Below are positions 45,280-55,000 of a stretch of DNA of 64,000 nt, in pieces (positions within the stretch are counted from its first letter, which is position 1; each line of letters opens with the position of its first letter). Source of the stretch: Methanogenium sp. S4BF (GTDB lineage: Archaea; Halobacteriota; Methanomicrobia; Methanomicrobiales; Methanomicrobiaceae); contig NZ_CP091277.1 of assembly GCF_029633965.1 (NCBI RefSeq), positions 186,001-250,000 of the forward strand, read 5' to 3'. A model generated the notes under the pieces. It was not told the origin of the DNA and searched no databases. It saw only the letters and a program-made list of their open reading frames with translations. A program made the translations under genes and the position numbers.

Positions 45280-46119
45280 ATGTCTGCGTCACTTCCGAAT
45301 CATTATGAATTGTCCGATGTAATAGTGGGAACAATGGACAAAAAGAAGGTCCGCGACTATATGACATATGATGTTGTCTCCATTGATGCACAGGGGACTG
45401 CTAAAGATGTTATTAATGCAATTCGTGATACGCATCATGATGGATTTCCGGTGATTGAGAATCGGAAAGTGGTTGGTTACGTCTCTGCCCGCGATCTTCT
45501 CTTTGTGTATCCGTATACTCCGATTGAGAAGATCATGTCCCGCCACCTGATTGTCGCAGCTCCTGATATGGATATCAATGATGCTGCCCGTGTGATATTC
45601 AGGTCCGGTATCCAGAAACTCCCTGTGGTTGACGATGAAGCCAATCTTATTGGCATTATTTCAAATGCTGATGTCATCCGTTCTCAGATTGAGCATGTTT
45701 CACCTGATAAGGTGTTTAAATTCATTGATACACTTCGACAGCTGCATGATGTTGAACCTGCACTGGTAAGGGAAAGTGTCGAAATAAAGAGTCTTCTCCC
45801 TACTCAATCAAAAATTTATCAGGATGAACTCGAAGGGAGAATGTATGAAATAAAAAAAGGACTCGCCGAACCCCTGATTGTCGTCCGGCGGCCCGGAAGG
45901 CTTGTGCTGGTAGACGGGCATCACCGCGCTGTTGCAGCCCACCGTCTTGGAATAAAGGAGCTTGATGCCTATATTATTGAGATTGATGAGGATATTGAAC
46001 TCGGCCTTGAACGGACTGCACGCGAGATGAAACTTTCAACCCTCGATGATATCAAAATCCTTGATTATGCCCGGCATCCCCTTGTTGCCGTGACGCATCG
46101 CCTGGTAAGGCACAGTTAG
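45280..46119 (+). CDS. CBS-pair protein fused to a ParB/sulfiredoxin-like domain
   Basis: A 279-residue protein. A CBS pair (about 20-145, VRDYMTYDVVSID and EKIMSRHLIV) is followed by a ParB-like nuclease-fold domain (about 165-250) with the signature LVDGHHRAVAAHRLGIKELDAY. An internal ATG at 45334, with GTGGGA before it, is a possible shorter start. CBS pairs sense adenine nucleotides; free-standing ParB/Srx folds of this type include kinases and nucleases. The combination occurs in methanogens but has no assigned role. Its stop overlaps that of the facing nucleotidyltransferase gene by 4 bp. Confidence 0.85.
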   Translation: MSASLPNHYELSDVIVGTMDKKKVRDYMTYDVVSIDAQGTAKDVINAIRDTHHDGFPVIENRKVVGYVSARDLLFVYPYTPIEKIMSRHLIVAAPDMDINDAARVIFRSGIQKLPVVDDEANLIGIISNADVIRSQIEHVSPDKVFKFIDTLRQLHDVEPALVRESVEIKSLLPTQSKIYQDELEGRMYEIKKGLAEPLIVVRRPGRLVLVDGHHRAVAAHRLGIKELDAYIIEIDEDIELGLERTAREMKLSTLDDIKILDYARHPLVAVTHRLVRHS

Positions 46120-47297
46120 GATCCTGAACAGTGGGTTTCATAGTCCGGATTCAGATAATCCTCGGTAACAACATTATGTTCCGGAATAACTGCCTCCGGC
46201 CAAATCCTTGTTTTTGAATGAACAATGCTGCCCTGTTTTATTACTGAACGGGGGCCGATTACTGTGTCATTTTCAATATTGCACTTTTCCCGTATTGCCG
46301 CTTCATTATCAATAATACTGCCGCTGATTGTGGTGTCTGCTCCGATGTGAACATTGTTGTAAATTGATGAAGAGAATATTTTCACTCCCTCACGAATGAC
46401 ACAGTCGTTTCCAAGAGAGGTATAAGGGCCGATAATAACCCTGTTTCCGATAACAGTACCGGATCCGATGGATACCGGACCGATAATCTTTGCACTCTCG
46501 CCAATAACCACACCTCCACCGAAATGAACCGGGCCATGAACCGTTGCCCCCTTGATTGTGATGTCCCCCGATATGTTGGTGTATGACATCTCCTGCAGTT
46601 TCCAGTGTTCTGCTTCACGCAGGGAGCGTGGGCTTCCGACATCAGACCAGTTTCCGCGCGCAAGCCAGCCTGAAATATGTGTTTCCGGTCGGTCCATCAG
46701 GACAGGGAAGAGGTCTTTTGCAAAGTCAAATTTGGTGTTTTCCGGGATGTAATCAAAAATTTCCGGATTGCATACATACATTCCGGTACTCGCGAGATTG
46801 GAAAATATCTGACCTGGTGATGGTTTCTCGGTAAATCGCTTAATCTCATAATTCACATCGATCTCTGCGATTCCGTATTCTGATGGTTCATCAATAGAGA
46901 TGAGACCAATAGAGACCGTTGCATCACCACGGAGGTGTTCCCGATAAAACTGGAGGAGATCGATGTTTGTGATATGGTCTCCGCCCACCACCAGAAAAGG
47001 TGAATCATTAAGGTATTCTTCAGCATTTTTTACACTCCCCGCAGTACCCAGTTTGACCGGATCACGGACATATGTTATTTCAGCACCGAAGAGTGAGCCA
47101 TCCCCGAGAGTATTTTGAATATCATCGCCTTTGTAACCGAGTGTAACAACAATGTCAGTAAACCCAAGATTCGCCAGATGATCAACAAGATGAATAATCG
47201 AGGGAGTATTGACAATTGGGATGCAGGGCTTTGGCCGTTCAAAGGTCAGCGGCCGCAGACGGGTCCCCTCCCCGCCGCACATGATGCATACCTTCAT
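46116..47297 (-). CDS. Sugar-1-phosphate nucleotidyltransferase with left-handed beta-helix
   Basis: About 393 residues. The start at 47297 is chosen because the pyrophosphorylase signature CGGEGTRLRPLTFERPKP begins five residues later; an upstream frame to 47390 has no family support. The N-terminal Rossmann part is followed by hexapeptide repeats (about 245-385, for example GPVSIGSGTVIGNRVIIG). It transfers a nucleoside monophosphate to a sugar phosphate for glycan or S-layer glycosylation. Whether the sugar is mannose, glucose or N-acetylglucosamine cannot be told. Confidence 0.88.
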   Translation of the reverse strand: MKVCIMCGGEGTRLRPLTFERPKPCIPIVNTPSIIHLVDHLANLGFTDIVVTLGYKGDDIQNTLGDGSLFGAEITYVRDPVKLGTAGSVKNAEEYLNDSPFLVVGGDHITNIDLLQFYREHLRGDATVSIGLISIDEPSEYGIAEIDVNYEIKRFTEKPSPGQIFSNLASTGMYVCNPEIFDYIPENTKFDFAKDLFPVLMDRPETHISGWLARGNWSDVGSPRSLREAEHWKLQEMSYTNISGDITIKGATVHGPVHFGGGVVIGESAKIIGPVSIGSGTVIGNRVIIGPYTSLGNDCVIREGVKIFSSSIYNNVHIGADTTISGSIIDNEAAIREKCNIENDTVIGPRSVIKQGSIVHSKTRIWPEAVIPEHNVVTEDYLNPDYETHCSGS

Positions 47298-47399
47298 GTA
47301 ACACATGTTGTCGTACTTTGGGTTAAACCCTGCCGGTATGATGCATTCAATTGTGACAGAACCGATAGAATAACATAGGATTCTTCCCATTCACCAGAT

Positions 47400-47885
47400 A
47401 TGGAGCATGAGCATTTTTCCTGCACGATGTGCGGCAGGTGCTGTTTTGGAATGGGTAAATATGTTCGGATTATCGGTCAGATGGGGATGAATCAAATTGT
47501 TGTCAGGCATGGAATCAGTAATGAAACCGTGTATGCAACGATTCCCCGTAAATACCGCGATGATTTTGATTTTGCTGAGGCACGATCGGTAACAGAAGGG
47601 CGATGTCCCTTTCTCCATGAAGAGAATGGGGGATACCCCTGTATCATATTTGATTCAGCTCCACAGTTCTGCAAAGATTTCACGTGCTGCAGAATGAGGA
47701 TCTTCGATGCGGCGGGGACGCCGGTTGCACGGGTTAAAGGGAAATGCTCCGTAATTTCAGATGATGACGCGTTTTCAGAATGGTGGAGGAATACCATTTC
47801 CGTCCTTCCTGATGAGAACTGGGAAGAGAATGCTTCATCCATTCTTGAAAACAAAGGGTACCGGGCAGTTTGGTATGACGAATAA
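47400..47885 (+). CDS. YkgJ-type Cys-cluster (Fe-S or zinc) protein
   Basis: A 161-residue protein with the family start CTMCGRCCFGMG (residues 8-19), a second Cys region around CPFLHE and YPCIIF, and FCKDFTCCRMRIFDA. YkgJ/UPF0153 proteins bind an iron-sulfur cluster or zinc through these Cys; their substrates are mostly unknown. A small Cys-rich frame overlaps its end. Confidence 0.85.
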   Translation: MEHEHFSCTMCGRCCFGMGKYVRIIGQMGMNQIVVRHGISNETVYATIPRKYRDDFDFAEARSVTEGRCPFLHEENGGYPCIIFDSAPQFCKDFTCCRMRIFDAAGTPVARVKGKCSVISDDDAFSEWWRNTISVLPDENWEENASSILENKGYRAVWYDE

Positions 47886-48141
47886 AAAATACCGTTTAAT
47901 AAATGCTACTGGTGGCATGATCCAGTGCCTGCCGGGAAAAAAGGAGGAGATCATCCGGTGCAGATTTTGTGTCCACTCCAAACAGTTTAAGGAGAATGGC
48001 AGGTGGGTACCTTCACCGGCGCGTGCTTTCTGCCTTGCTTCGCGTACAACGACAGACGTTGACTTCAGCCGTGTTTCTGCTGTATGTTGCAACGATATGG
48101 CGGGTGAGGGTTTTTCAAGCATTATGAATATCATCAGTTGA
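47875..48141 (+). CDS. Possible small Cys-rich protein overlapping the YkgJ-like gene
   Basis: An 88-residue frame starts at an ATG within the last codons of the YkgJ-like gene (11-bp overlap), as in coupled genes. It encodes CRFCVHS, then a basic stretch, FCLASR and VCCND, a six-Cys pattern suited to zinc or a cluster. It fills what would otherwise be a 230-bp gap, and its end overlaps the cobQ end by 27 bp. No family is recognised. The opposite strand also has a 99-codon frame, which looks less protein-like. Confidence 0.5.
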   Translation: MTNKKYRLINATGGMIQCLPGKKEEIIRCRFCVHSKQFKENGRWVPSPARAFCLASRTTTDVDFSRVSAVCCNDMAGEGFSSIMNIIS

Positions 48142-49620
48142 CGGTCTGCTTTTCATATCCGCAATCCCCTCTTTTGCGATGGCAATAAGTGCCTGTACGT
48201 CAAGTGCCATCTCATACTGCTGTGCTACGGTATCATACCTGGTGTCGTCATAGAGGGTGTCCGCGGCTTTGTCAGGAATGTATTCTGTCCCTTTCCTCTC
48301 AGATAGGTATGAAAGAAGAGCATCTACAGCGGTTTTGTTCAGGAACAGACCATGCATGTATGTTCCAAATACCTGACCGTCATCAGAGACTGCGCCTTCA
48401 TCCTCAAACGCTCTTCTGCTGTGCCTGACTGATGTATCTCCTGTGTGTATTTCATATCCGCTGACAGAACCCATTCTCCGGAGAATGGGGGAATGGTTCA
48501 GGGGGATGCGGGTAACCTGAACGGTGGTTTTTTCATATCCTGAGAATGTTGTCGTGATATTCAGGAGTCCAAGGGCTTGGTATGTCCCTTCAGCCGATTC
48601 ATGGCCCGAATCCATGATCTTCCCACCAAGCATCTGGTATCCGCCGCAGATCCCTATGATAGGGACACCTGCGTTATGCGCGGCATAGATCTGTTCTGCA
48701 CCTCCCGAATCATACAGATACTGGAGATCGGTGATGGTGTTTTTTGTGCCCGGGATGATGATGCAGTCAAATGATAAGAGAGACGCTCCGGGCTGAATAT
48801 ATTCAACAGCAGCATGCCGCTCCAGCAACTCAAAGTCCGTGAAATTTGATATTTTTGGCAGATGAATGACTGCAATTCTGACTCCTGTTTTTCGTGCTCT
48901 TTTATCTTTGATTGAAAGAGAATCCTCACTTGGCAGAGGTATATCAAAATGAGGGATCACTCCGAGCACGGGAATCCCGGAACGCTCCTCCAGAAATTTT
49001 TTACCATCCTCAAAAAGACGGTAATCACCGCAGAATTTGTTGATAATAATCCCTTTTACATTTTGGCGGACATTATCTGGCAGAAGCATTAGTGTTCCCA
49101 GGACCTGTGCAAAGACTCCCCCACGCTCAATATCTGCAACGAGAATAATGGGGAGGCCGAGGTTTTGAGCAAGGAGGATATTCGCAATGTCGCGGTCATA
49201 CAGGTTGCATTCAGCTGCACCCCCTGCACCTTCAATGACTATCATTTCATAGGTGTCCTGGAGTTTCCAGAATGCCTGAAGTGCAATGTTCAGAAGATAT
49301 TTGGTTTCCGTATAGTATTCTCCAATCCTGACATCGCGAAATGGCTTCCCAAGTAACACGATCTGGGATTCACCATCCCCCTTTGGTTTCAGGAGTATCG
49401 GATTCATCTCTGCAGATGGCATTGTGCGTGATGCCAGTGCCTGCACTGCCTGAGCGATACCAATCTCATCACCACATGCGGTTACATATGAGTTCAGACT
49501 CATATTCTGGGATTTGAACGGTGCAACCCGGTATCCACCGTTTGAAAGAATCCGGCATATTGCAGTTGTCGTAATACTTTTCCCAACGTGGGAAGCTGTT
49601 CCAAGAATCATCAGGGACAT
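48115..49620 (-). CDS. cobQ: Cobyric acid synthase CobQ/CbiP
   Basis: A 501-residue glutamine-dependent amidotransferase of cobalamin synthesis that amidates four side chains of adenosylcobyrinic acid diamide. The N-terminal P-loop is in MILGTASHVGKS, with IEGAGGAAE downstream. The C-terminal class I glutamine amidotransferase domain has the nucleophile in GICGGYQMLG (about 330) and a late TYMHGLF His. The start at 49620 is chosen by family alignment. Methanogens need this cofactor for methyltransferases. Confidence 0.95.
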   Translation of the reverse strand: MSLMILGTASHVGKSITTTAICRILSNGGYRVAPFKSQNMSLNSYVTACGDEIGIAQAVQALASRTMPSAEMNPILLKPKGDGESQIVLLGKPFRDVRIGEYYTETKYLLNIALQAFWKLQDTYEMIVIEGAGGAAECNLYDRDIANILLAQNLGLPIILVADIERGGVFAQVLGTLMLLPDNVRQNVKGIIINKFCGDYRLFEDGKKFLEERSGIPVLGVIPHFDIPLPSEDSLSIKDKRARKTGVRIAVIHLPKISNFTDFELLERHAAVEYIQPGASLLSFDCIIIPGTKNTITDLQYLYDSGGAEQIYAAHNAGVPIIGICGGYQMLGGKIMDSGHESAEGTYQALGLLNITTTFSGYEKTTVQVTRIPLNHSPILRRMGSVSGYEIHTGDTSVRHSRRAFEDEGAVSDDGQVFGTYMHGLFLNKTAVDALLSYLSERKGTEYIPDKAADTLYDDTRYDTVAQQYEMALDVQALIAIAKEGIADMKSRPSTDDIHNA

Positions 49621-49752
49621 GTACAATACCTCATTCCTCTCATGCAGGTAAATTTATGTTGATTTATTTCTGAAAATCTGAATTACAGTGTGTGGTCAGG
49701 TCTGATTTTATTGCAAAATTAATGAACGGAGATTCAGTGATTCATGCCAACA

Positions 49753-49760
49753 AATATATA
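49753..49760 (+). promoter_or_regulatory. TATA box of the aIF1 gene
   Basis: AATATATA lies about 25-30 bp before the aIF1 start codons, so the transcript should begin at or within a few bases of the ATG (near-leaderless). Confidence 0.6.
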
Positions 49761-49784
49761 AGCAAAGCATGAAGGTACATGGTA

Positions 49785-50090
49785 ATGACTGGAGGTATAT
49801 GTCCAAAATGCGGACTGCCCAAAGAGCTCTGTATCTGTGAAGAAGTAGCTAAAGAACAGCAGCAGATTAGTGTTAAGATAAACCGCCGCCGATATGGCAA
49901 AGAGGTTACCGTGATTGATGGTCTTGATCCTTATGACATTGATCTCGATGAACTGCAAAAGTATCTGAAGGGAAAACTTGCCTGCGGCGGTACGGTGAAA
50001 GGCAATTCAATTGAGCTTCAGGGGAATCATCGCGAACGGGTGAAGAAACTCCTTCTTGATAAAGGATATAAGCTTGATAATATCAGTTAA
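49785..50090 (+). CDS. Translation initiation factor aIF1 (SUI1)
   Basis: A 101-residue (103 if started at ATG 49779) SUI1-family factor that promotes start-codon selection on the 30S subunit. A small zinc-knuckle-like [13 protein letters not shown] precedes the core, and the conserved [19 protein letters not shown] is present. GAAGGT lies just before the two candidate ATGs. It converges with the end of the pilus-type operon. Confidence 0.95.
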   Translation: MTGGICPKCGLPKELCICEEVAKEQQQISVKINRRRYGKEVTVIDGLDPYDIDLDELQKYLKGKLACGGTVKGNSIELQGNHRERVKKLLLDKGYKLDNIS

Positions 50091-50092
50091 TC

Positions 50093-50099
50093 TTTTTTT
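50093..50099 (+). terminator. T-run after aIF1
   Basis: Seven T on the coding strand begin two bases after the aIF1 stop; they are a plausible archaeal terminator in the short gap before the end of the opposing operon. Confidence 0.5.
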
Positions 50100-50134
50100 A
50101 AAATTGTAAGGTATTTTTTTCATTGCAGGGTATT

Positions 50135-51145
50135 TCAGATAAACAGTCTGAATGCAACCCATCCAATAACAACCATTACAACTGAGTACTTTAGCCCTGC
50201 AACTGCACGCCCTTCACCCATCTGTCCAGCGACAAGACCTGAGAAAAATCCCTGAATTACCGATGCATGGAGGAAGAGCCGCCGGTAAAAGTCCATATCA
50301 ATGGTAGATCCAAATGTTGTGCTGCCACTTCCTGACTGTGACACTGCCTCACCAGCCTGTGCCATTGTCTCGAGGAACGTTCCCGTCATCACCGCGATCA
50401 CGAAGAGGAAGACAAGGTAGGATACGAGCACGATAATAACATAGATGAGCATATTATTGCGTCGTTCTGTTTCGAGATTGACAAATTCAAAACTGTCATT
50501 TGCCGCAGCACGCAGGACTTCACTCACATCGCCGCCCGCACGACTTGCTTTTGCGATGAGATCAACGCTTCTCTGTGCAAGTGGTGTACCTATTCGTTCC
50601 CCAAACTGGTAGATTGCATCGACGAAGGGAATATTCCATGACATCTCTGCATCAAGTTTTTTGACGTACTGGGTCAGGGAGCCATATTCACCTTCTGAAA
50701 CAACGTGAATCGCATTTGGGAGGGTCATCCCGCTTTCATTCATTCCTGCGACGTCCCGGAAGAAGTTTGGCAGTGATATATTTAGATTTCTCATTCTCAT
50801 TGAGTATTTCAGATCCAGTACTGCCAGGGGAACAGTTGCAATCAGCACTGCAAGAAGGAAATAATCATCAACGCCTGTTGTTGCCAGTGCAAGAAACACT
50901 CCATATCTACTCACCTGCAGGATCAGTCCGATAACAAAGACAATTATTGCAACCGGTATTGTGAGGATGAGAATATTGACCGGTTTTTCTGTGAGCATCT
51001 GAATGGGATGACGCATGAATTTGCCCACCCCTTCCTCTGACCGGTGCCGTTCTTCCACCCGTGCAATTATTTCTTCATCTCTCTGAATTTCCGATGGTGC
51101 ATCGAGCGGTTGATTTTCCGTTTTTTTCGTATCAAATATTTTCAT
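50135..51145 (-). CDS. TadC-type membrane protein (T2SF domain), last gene of the hydrogenase/pilus run
   Basis: A 336-residue protein. A charged cytoplasmic N-terminus (1-50) is followed by two helices (about 57-108), the cytoplasmic helical T2SF domain (about 110-225, LPNFFRDVAGMNESGMTLPNAI and ASRAGGDVSEVL) and further helices (about 232-255, 295-336). It should form the membrane platform of a type IV pilus-like machine together with the previous gene. It starts one base after the previous stop. Confidence 0.85.
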   Translation of the reverse strand: MKIFDTKKTENQPLDAPSEIQRDEEIIARVEERHRSEEGVGKFMRHPIQMLTEKPVNILILTIPVAIIVFVIGLILQVSRYGVFLALATTGVDDYFLLAVLIATVPLAVLDLKYSMRMRNLNISLPNFFRDVAGMNESGMTLPNAIHVVSEGEYGSLTQYVKKLDAEMSWNIPFVDAIYQFGERIGTPLAQRSVDLIAKASRAGGDVSEVLRAAANDSFEFVNLETERRNNMLIYVIIVLVSYLVFLFVIAVMTGTFLETMAQAGEAVSQSGSGSTTFGSTIDMDFYRRLFLHASVIQGFFSGLVAGQMGEGRAVAGLKYSVVMVVIGWVAFRLFI

Positions 51146-51146
51146 T

Positions 51147-52070
51147 CTACACCTCCGGGGTCATTGAACTGATGAGAATCACGAACATGATACTGCCCAG
51201 TGGAATTATCGCATAAATTACAGCATACAGAAACAGGGGATCTGTCTCACCACTGATTGTCGACATAATCGACTGAAGGATTATGAGAAAGAGCGTTCCT
51301 GCAACGAGCGCTGTCACATATGACTCTGAAATCAATCCCAGTGTTTCCAGGAATGTTTTCTGCTCAAGACGGTTCTCCCTGGTATATTGTTCTGATTTTG
51401 TACGGAAATATTCCGTCAGGTTACTTCCGGCTGAAATGCTTGCGGAAGCACCCTGCAGGAATTCACGCATTCTGCTGCTCGGTGTATACTGGCCGGCAAT
51501 TCTCAGGGCATCAAGCAGGTCTTTTCCAAATATGTCAATTTCTCGTGCAATATATCGTGCTTCAACAGCACTTTCCCCGTATATTGTGCTCTGTCCCAGC
51601 AGACGGAATACTTCTGCCGGAGTAATTCCTGCTGTTGACATTGCGGTGATGTAATTAATTGCATAGGGAAGTGTTGCATCGATATTTCTTTTTCTCTCCC
51701 CCGCCATTATTCCGGGATATATAAGAAATACTGCGTAGGTAATTCCTCCAAATACAATCAGGCTGATGATCATTACGATTGCTGCACCGAATAATACTTT
51801 TAATGGATTCAGAGCAACGATGAAGTCAGGCACATTCCCATAATATACGATAAGATCAGGAAGATTGAATATATATGTGACAGAGCCAATCAAAATTCCA
51901 AATACCAATCCCACGAGGATAGAGGTTACGTATGCCGTTGCAAGATATGCTTCAAACGGTACAGTCATTCGTGCCCGCATCATATCATTGCGCAAAAAGA
52001 GATAGTCATCCCGTTTTGCCTTCAGACGCTCCCCGAGAAGGTTGAAACAGACCCTTTGATAACTATTCAT
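51147..52070 (-). CDS. TadB-type membrane protein (T2SF domain)
   Basis: About 307 residues. The start at 52070 is chosen because AGGAGTGATC precedes it and it overlaps the ATPase stop by 8 bp. Helices lie at about 39-62 and 83-118; the T2SF domain is at about 125-235 (YAINYITAMSTAGITPAEVF, GSNLTEYF) and helices at about 245-300. Archaeal platform proteins of the FlaJ type are single long chains; here the platform is split in two half-size proteins, as in bacterial TadB/TadC and the archaeal Epd-like pili thought to be their source. Confidence 0.85.
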   Translation of the reverse strand: MNSYQRVCFNLLGERLKAKRDDYLFLRNDMMRARMTVPFEAYLATAYVTSILVGLVFGILIGSVTYIFNLPDLIVYYGNVPDFIVALNPLKVLFGAAIVMIISLIVFGGITYAVFLIYPGIMAGERKRNIDATLPYAINYITAMSTAGITPAEVFRLLGQSTIYGESAVEARYIAREIDIFGKDLLDALRIAGQYTPSSRMREFLQGASASISAGSNLTEYFRTKSEQYTRENRLEQKTFLETLGLISESYVTALVAGTLFLIILQSIMSTISGETDPLFLYAVIYAIIPLGSIMFVILISSMTPEV

Positions 52071-55000
52071 AGAGATCACTCCTGACAAGTTCCATCACTG
52101 TTTCCGGATTGCGGTAATAGGAGAGCAGCACCTTTCCGACTTCCTGGAAGTGACGGATCTTTTTTAAACGCATCCATTCCAGAATTTCCTGGCGCCGTTT
52201 GAGTTCTTCCCGCATACGGGTATCACTCCACCCTTTTCCTTCCATGATATCTTCCAGAATGTAGGATTTTCCGGAGAAACGTATCTCATCCGTGGCCGCA
52301 TTCCATTTGAACACTTCATTGGTGATCAGTTCATTTGTTCGGGGGTCAATATCGAGGATTTCAATGAGTGTTTTATTTCGGCGAATCCTCTGACCGCCAA
52401 ACCGTGCCTGTACCTGAACGCTCACCAGATCAAGGGCACTCAGCATATTCCGGGGTACATCCATGGGAGGGTTTTCAAATCGGTGAACGACACTGGCAAC
52501 AGAATCTGCGTGTGTCGTTGCATAGGTTACGTGACCGGTGCTCATGGCCTGGAAGAGGGTCTGTGCCTCTTTGCCACGCACTTCACCAACGAGGATGTAT
52601 TCGGGGCGCTGACGGAGTGCTGCACGAAGCAGTTCATACATATCAATTGAGCCTTTACCCCCGCTGTCAAACGATTCCCTGGTAATGGAAGGGATCCAGT
52701 TCTTGTGGGGGAGTTTGAGTTCCCTGGTATCTTCAAGTGTGACAATCTTTGCCAGAGGCGGAATAAACAGTGATATTGCATTCAGGGATGTAGTCTTTCC
52801 GGAAGCGGTCCCTCCTGCAAATATACAGGATTTTCCGTTTTCCACAGCGAGCCACAGAAATGCAATAGAAAGTGGGGAATATGTACCCCATTCAATGAGA
52901 TCTGTTGGTGTGATCGGTTCGTCCTTAAATTTACGGATGGTGAATGTTGAACCATGGGCCGTTACTTCATGGCCCAGTGTCATCTGAATACGTGACCCGT
53001 CTGCCATCGTTGCATCAAGCATCGGTTCAGCAATTGAGATGTACTTTCCCGCACGCTGGGCAAGTTTGGTTACAAATGAATCCAGATCATCAGGGCGTGT
53101 ATATGTAAGGTTTGTCTGGATCGATTCATAATTTGAATGGAATACAAATATGGGAGCATTTATTCCATCACAGGAAATATCCTCAATATATTTGTCATGC
53201 ATAATGGCGTCAATACGCCCGTCTCCAATGAAATTTTTTTGAATATGATAGAGGATTTTTTCCCGTGATACCGGGTCAAGTTTTATCCCGTAATCAAAAA
53301 TAATGAGGTCAACCGCCTCTGTCAGGGTAGCACGAGCCCGCTCTTTTGTGAGATCCTTGGTGCTGATGTCCAGTGTCTCAAACAGTCTCTGTGTCAGTTC
53401 CTGCAGCAGTACATTTTCTCCTTCAGAGAGTTCAGGTTCAATCACCGTATAGAGATACTCATGGGTGTTGTGGTCAAAAATGATGCGTATATAGGCGTAT
53501 GGTTCATTTACCGGGTATAATTCGATTTCTTCGATTCCCTCTCCACTGTCATGTGAGAGATCGACGAGGGACCCATGGATGGCGGGGTCATATTCCACAA
53601 CCCTGCCCATAATTTTTCCAAAAATACCCTGACCAAATCTTTTCTTTTTTTGTTCCCTGGCGGTGTCTTCTTCCGGAACATATTCAACCGGTTTTAACTT
53701 TGATAAATCGAGTCTCTCCAGATCACCCTCAGCAATACCATCCAGTGCAGCAAAGATTTCTTTTCGGTTACTCATCTCAAAATTGTGAGCACGGGCTGAT
53801 ACGTGGAATTCCTCGAGATCTAATTCAGCACCACCTGAGAGAATCTGATCTGAAAAGTTTGCTGCCTCTTCTGCACTAATTATTCCGTCTCTCCGTATTT
53901 TTCTCCTACCTGTCAGTTCTGAATGTGAGTCTCTGGTTTCCGGTCTGATTTCAAGTTGTTCTTTGCGGATATTTTTATTTCCTTCACTTGAAATCTCTTC
54001 AATTATCCGTGTAATTCTTGTTGTTGAATTTTGGGGCTGATTTATTCCAGGTGCCGGTTCTGCTTCATCATACACATTCACCAGTTCGTTAATGATATCA
54101 TCCGGTCTCCGCTGGGGTTTTCTCTCAGTGCCGGCTGTTTCTGAATTCTGTATCTCCTGGATGATTGAGCTGAGTTCACCTGCTTTTGATTCATCCGGTT
54201 CACCACCAAAATAATCTGCTTCAGGATACTCCTCTTTCTTATTCAGCAATTCACTGATTATTCCATCAATTTTCTTTTCAGATTCGCTGTCAGGCTTTCC
54301 TGAAGAGTCTTCTCCGACTGAAAAAGTGGTATTCTCCTGAATGTCAGCAATCAGTGAATCAAGATGAGAACTTTTTGCTTCCTCCATGACAGTCGGTATT
54401 TCATCCGGAATATCTTCCGGTGTTTCATTCCGGAGTGAACGGATGAGTGAATTCAGATGTGACGGAGATTCTGGTTCGTTCTTGTCGTCTCCTGAATAAT
54501 CATCCGGGGTATTTTCTACCTGGAATTCTGGTATTTCGGTATCATTCTCCATCTGAGGTGTGAATATCCCCGTATCCCCGGTACTTGTTGTATCATCGGA
54601 TTTCTCTTCACCGGCTTCCGGAATCATTTCTCCTTCTGCCCTCTCAGGTGTGAATGCCCTGGTATCCTGATTGGTGGTTGTATTATCAGATATATCTTCA
54701 CCGGCTTCAGGAATCGAATAATGTTCTGTTAATGTGGCAGCAAAGCCCTCATCTTCTGATTTCAGTTCGTTCGGCGCGATTTTCTGTTCTGGTTTATTGC
54801 TCTGAATTCCGGCAATAATGTCCTTGAGAGTGAATCTTTTTTCTCCCGTTCCAGTGCTGTCGGATAGTTTAGTACCTTGCTGTGCTGTATCTGGTGCTGT
54901 ATCTTTATCGTATCTATCTGGTTTTTCATCCATTTTCCGGATGTCAGCCAGCAGATTTCCAAGAGTTTCATTTGGCCGTGTATAGTCTGAAACGATACTA

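Noticed and set aside
47835-48134. 99-codon minus-strand frame opposite the Cys-rich small ORF
   Set aside because: No ribosome-binding site and less protein-like than the plus-strand frame, which overlaps its upstream neighbour in a coupled manner.
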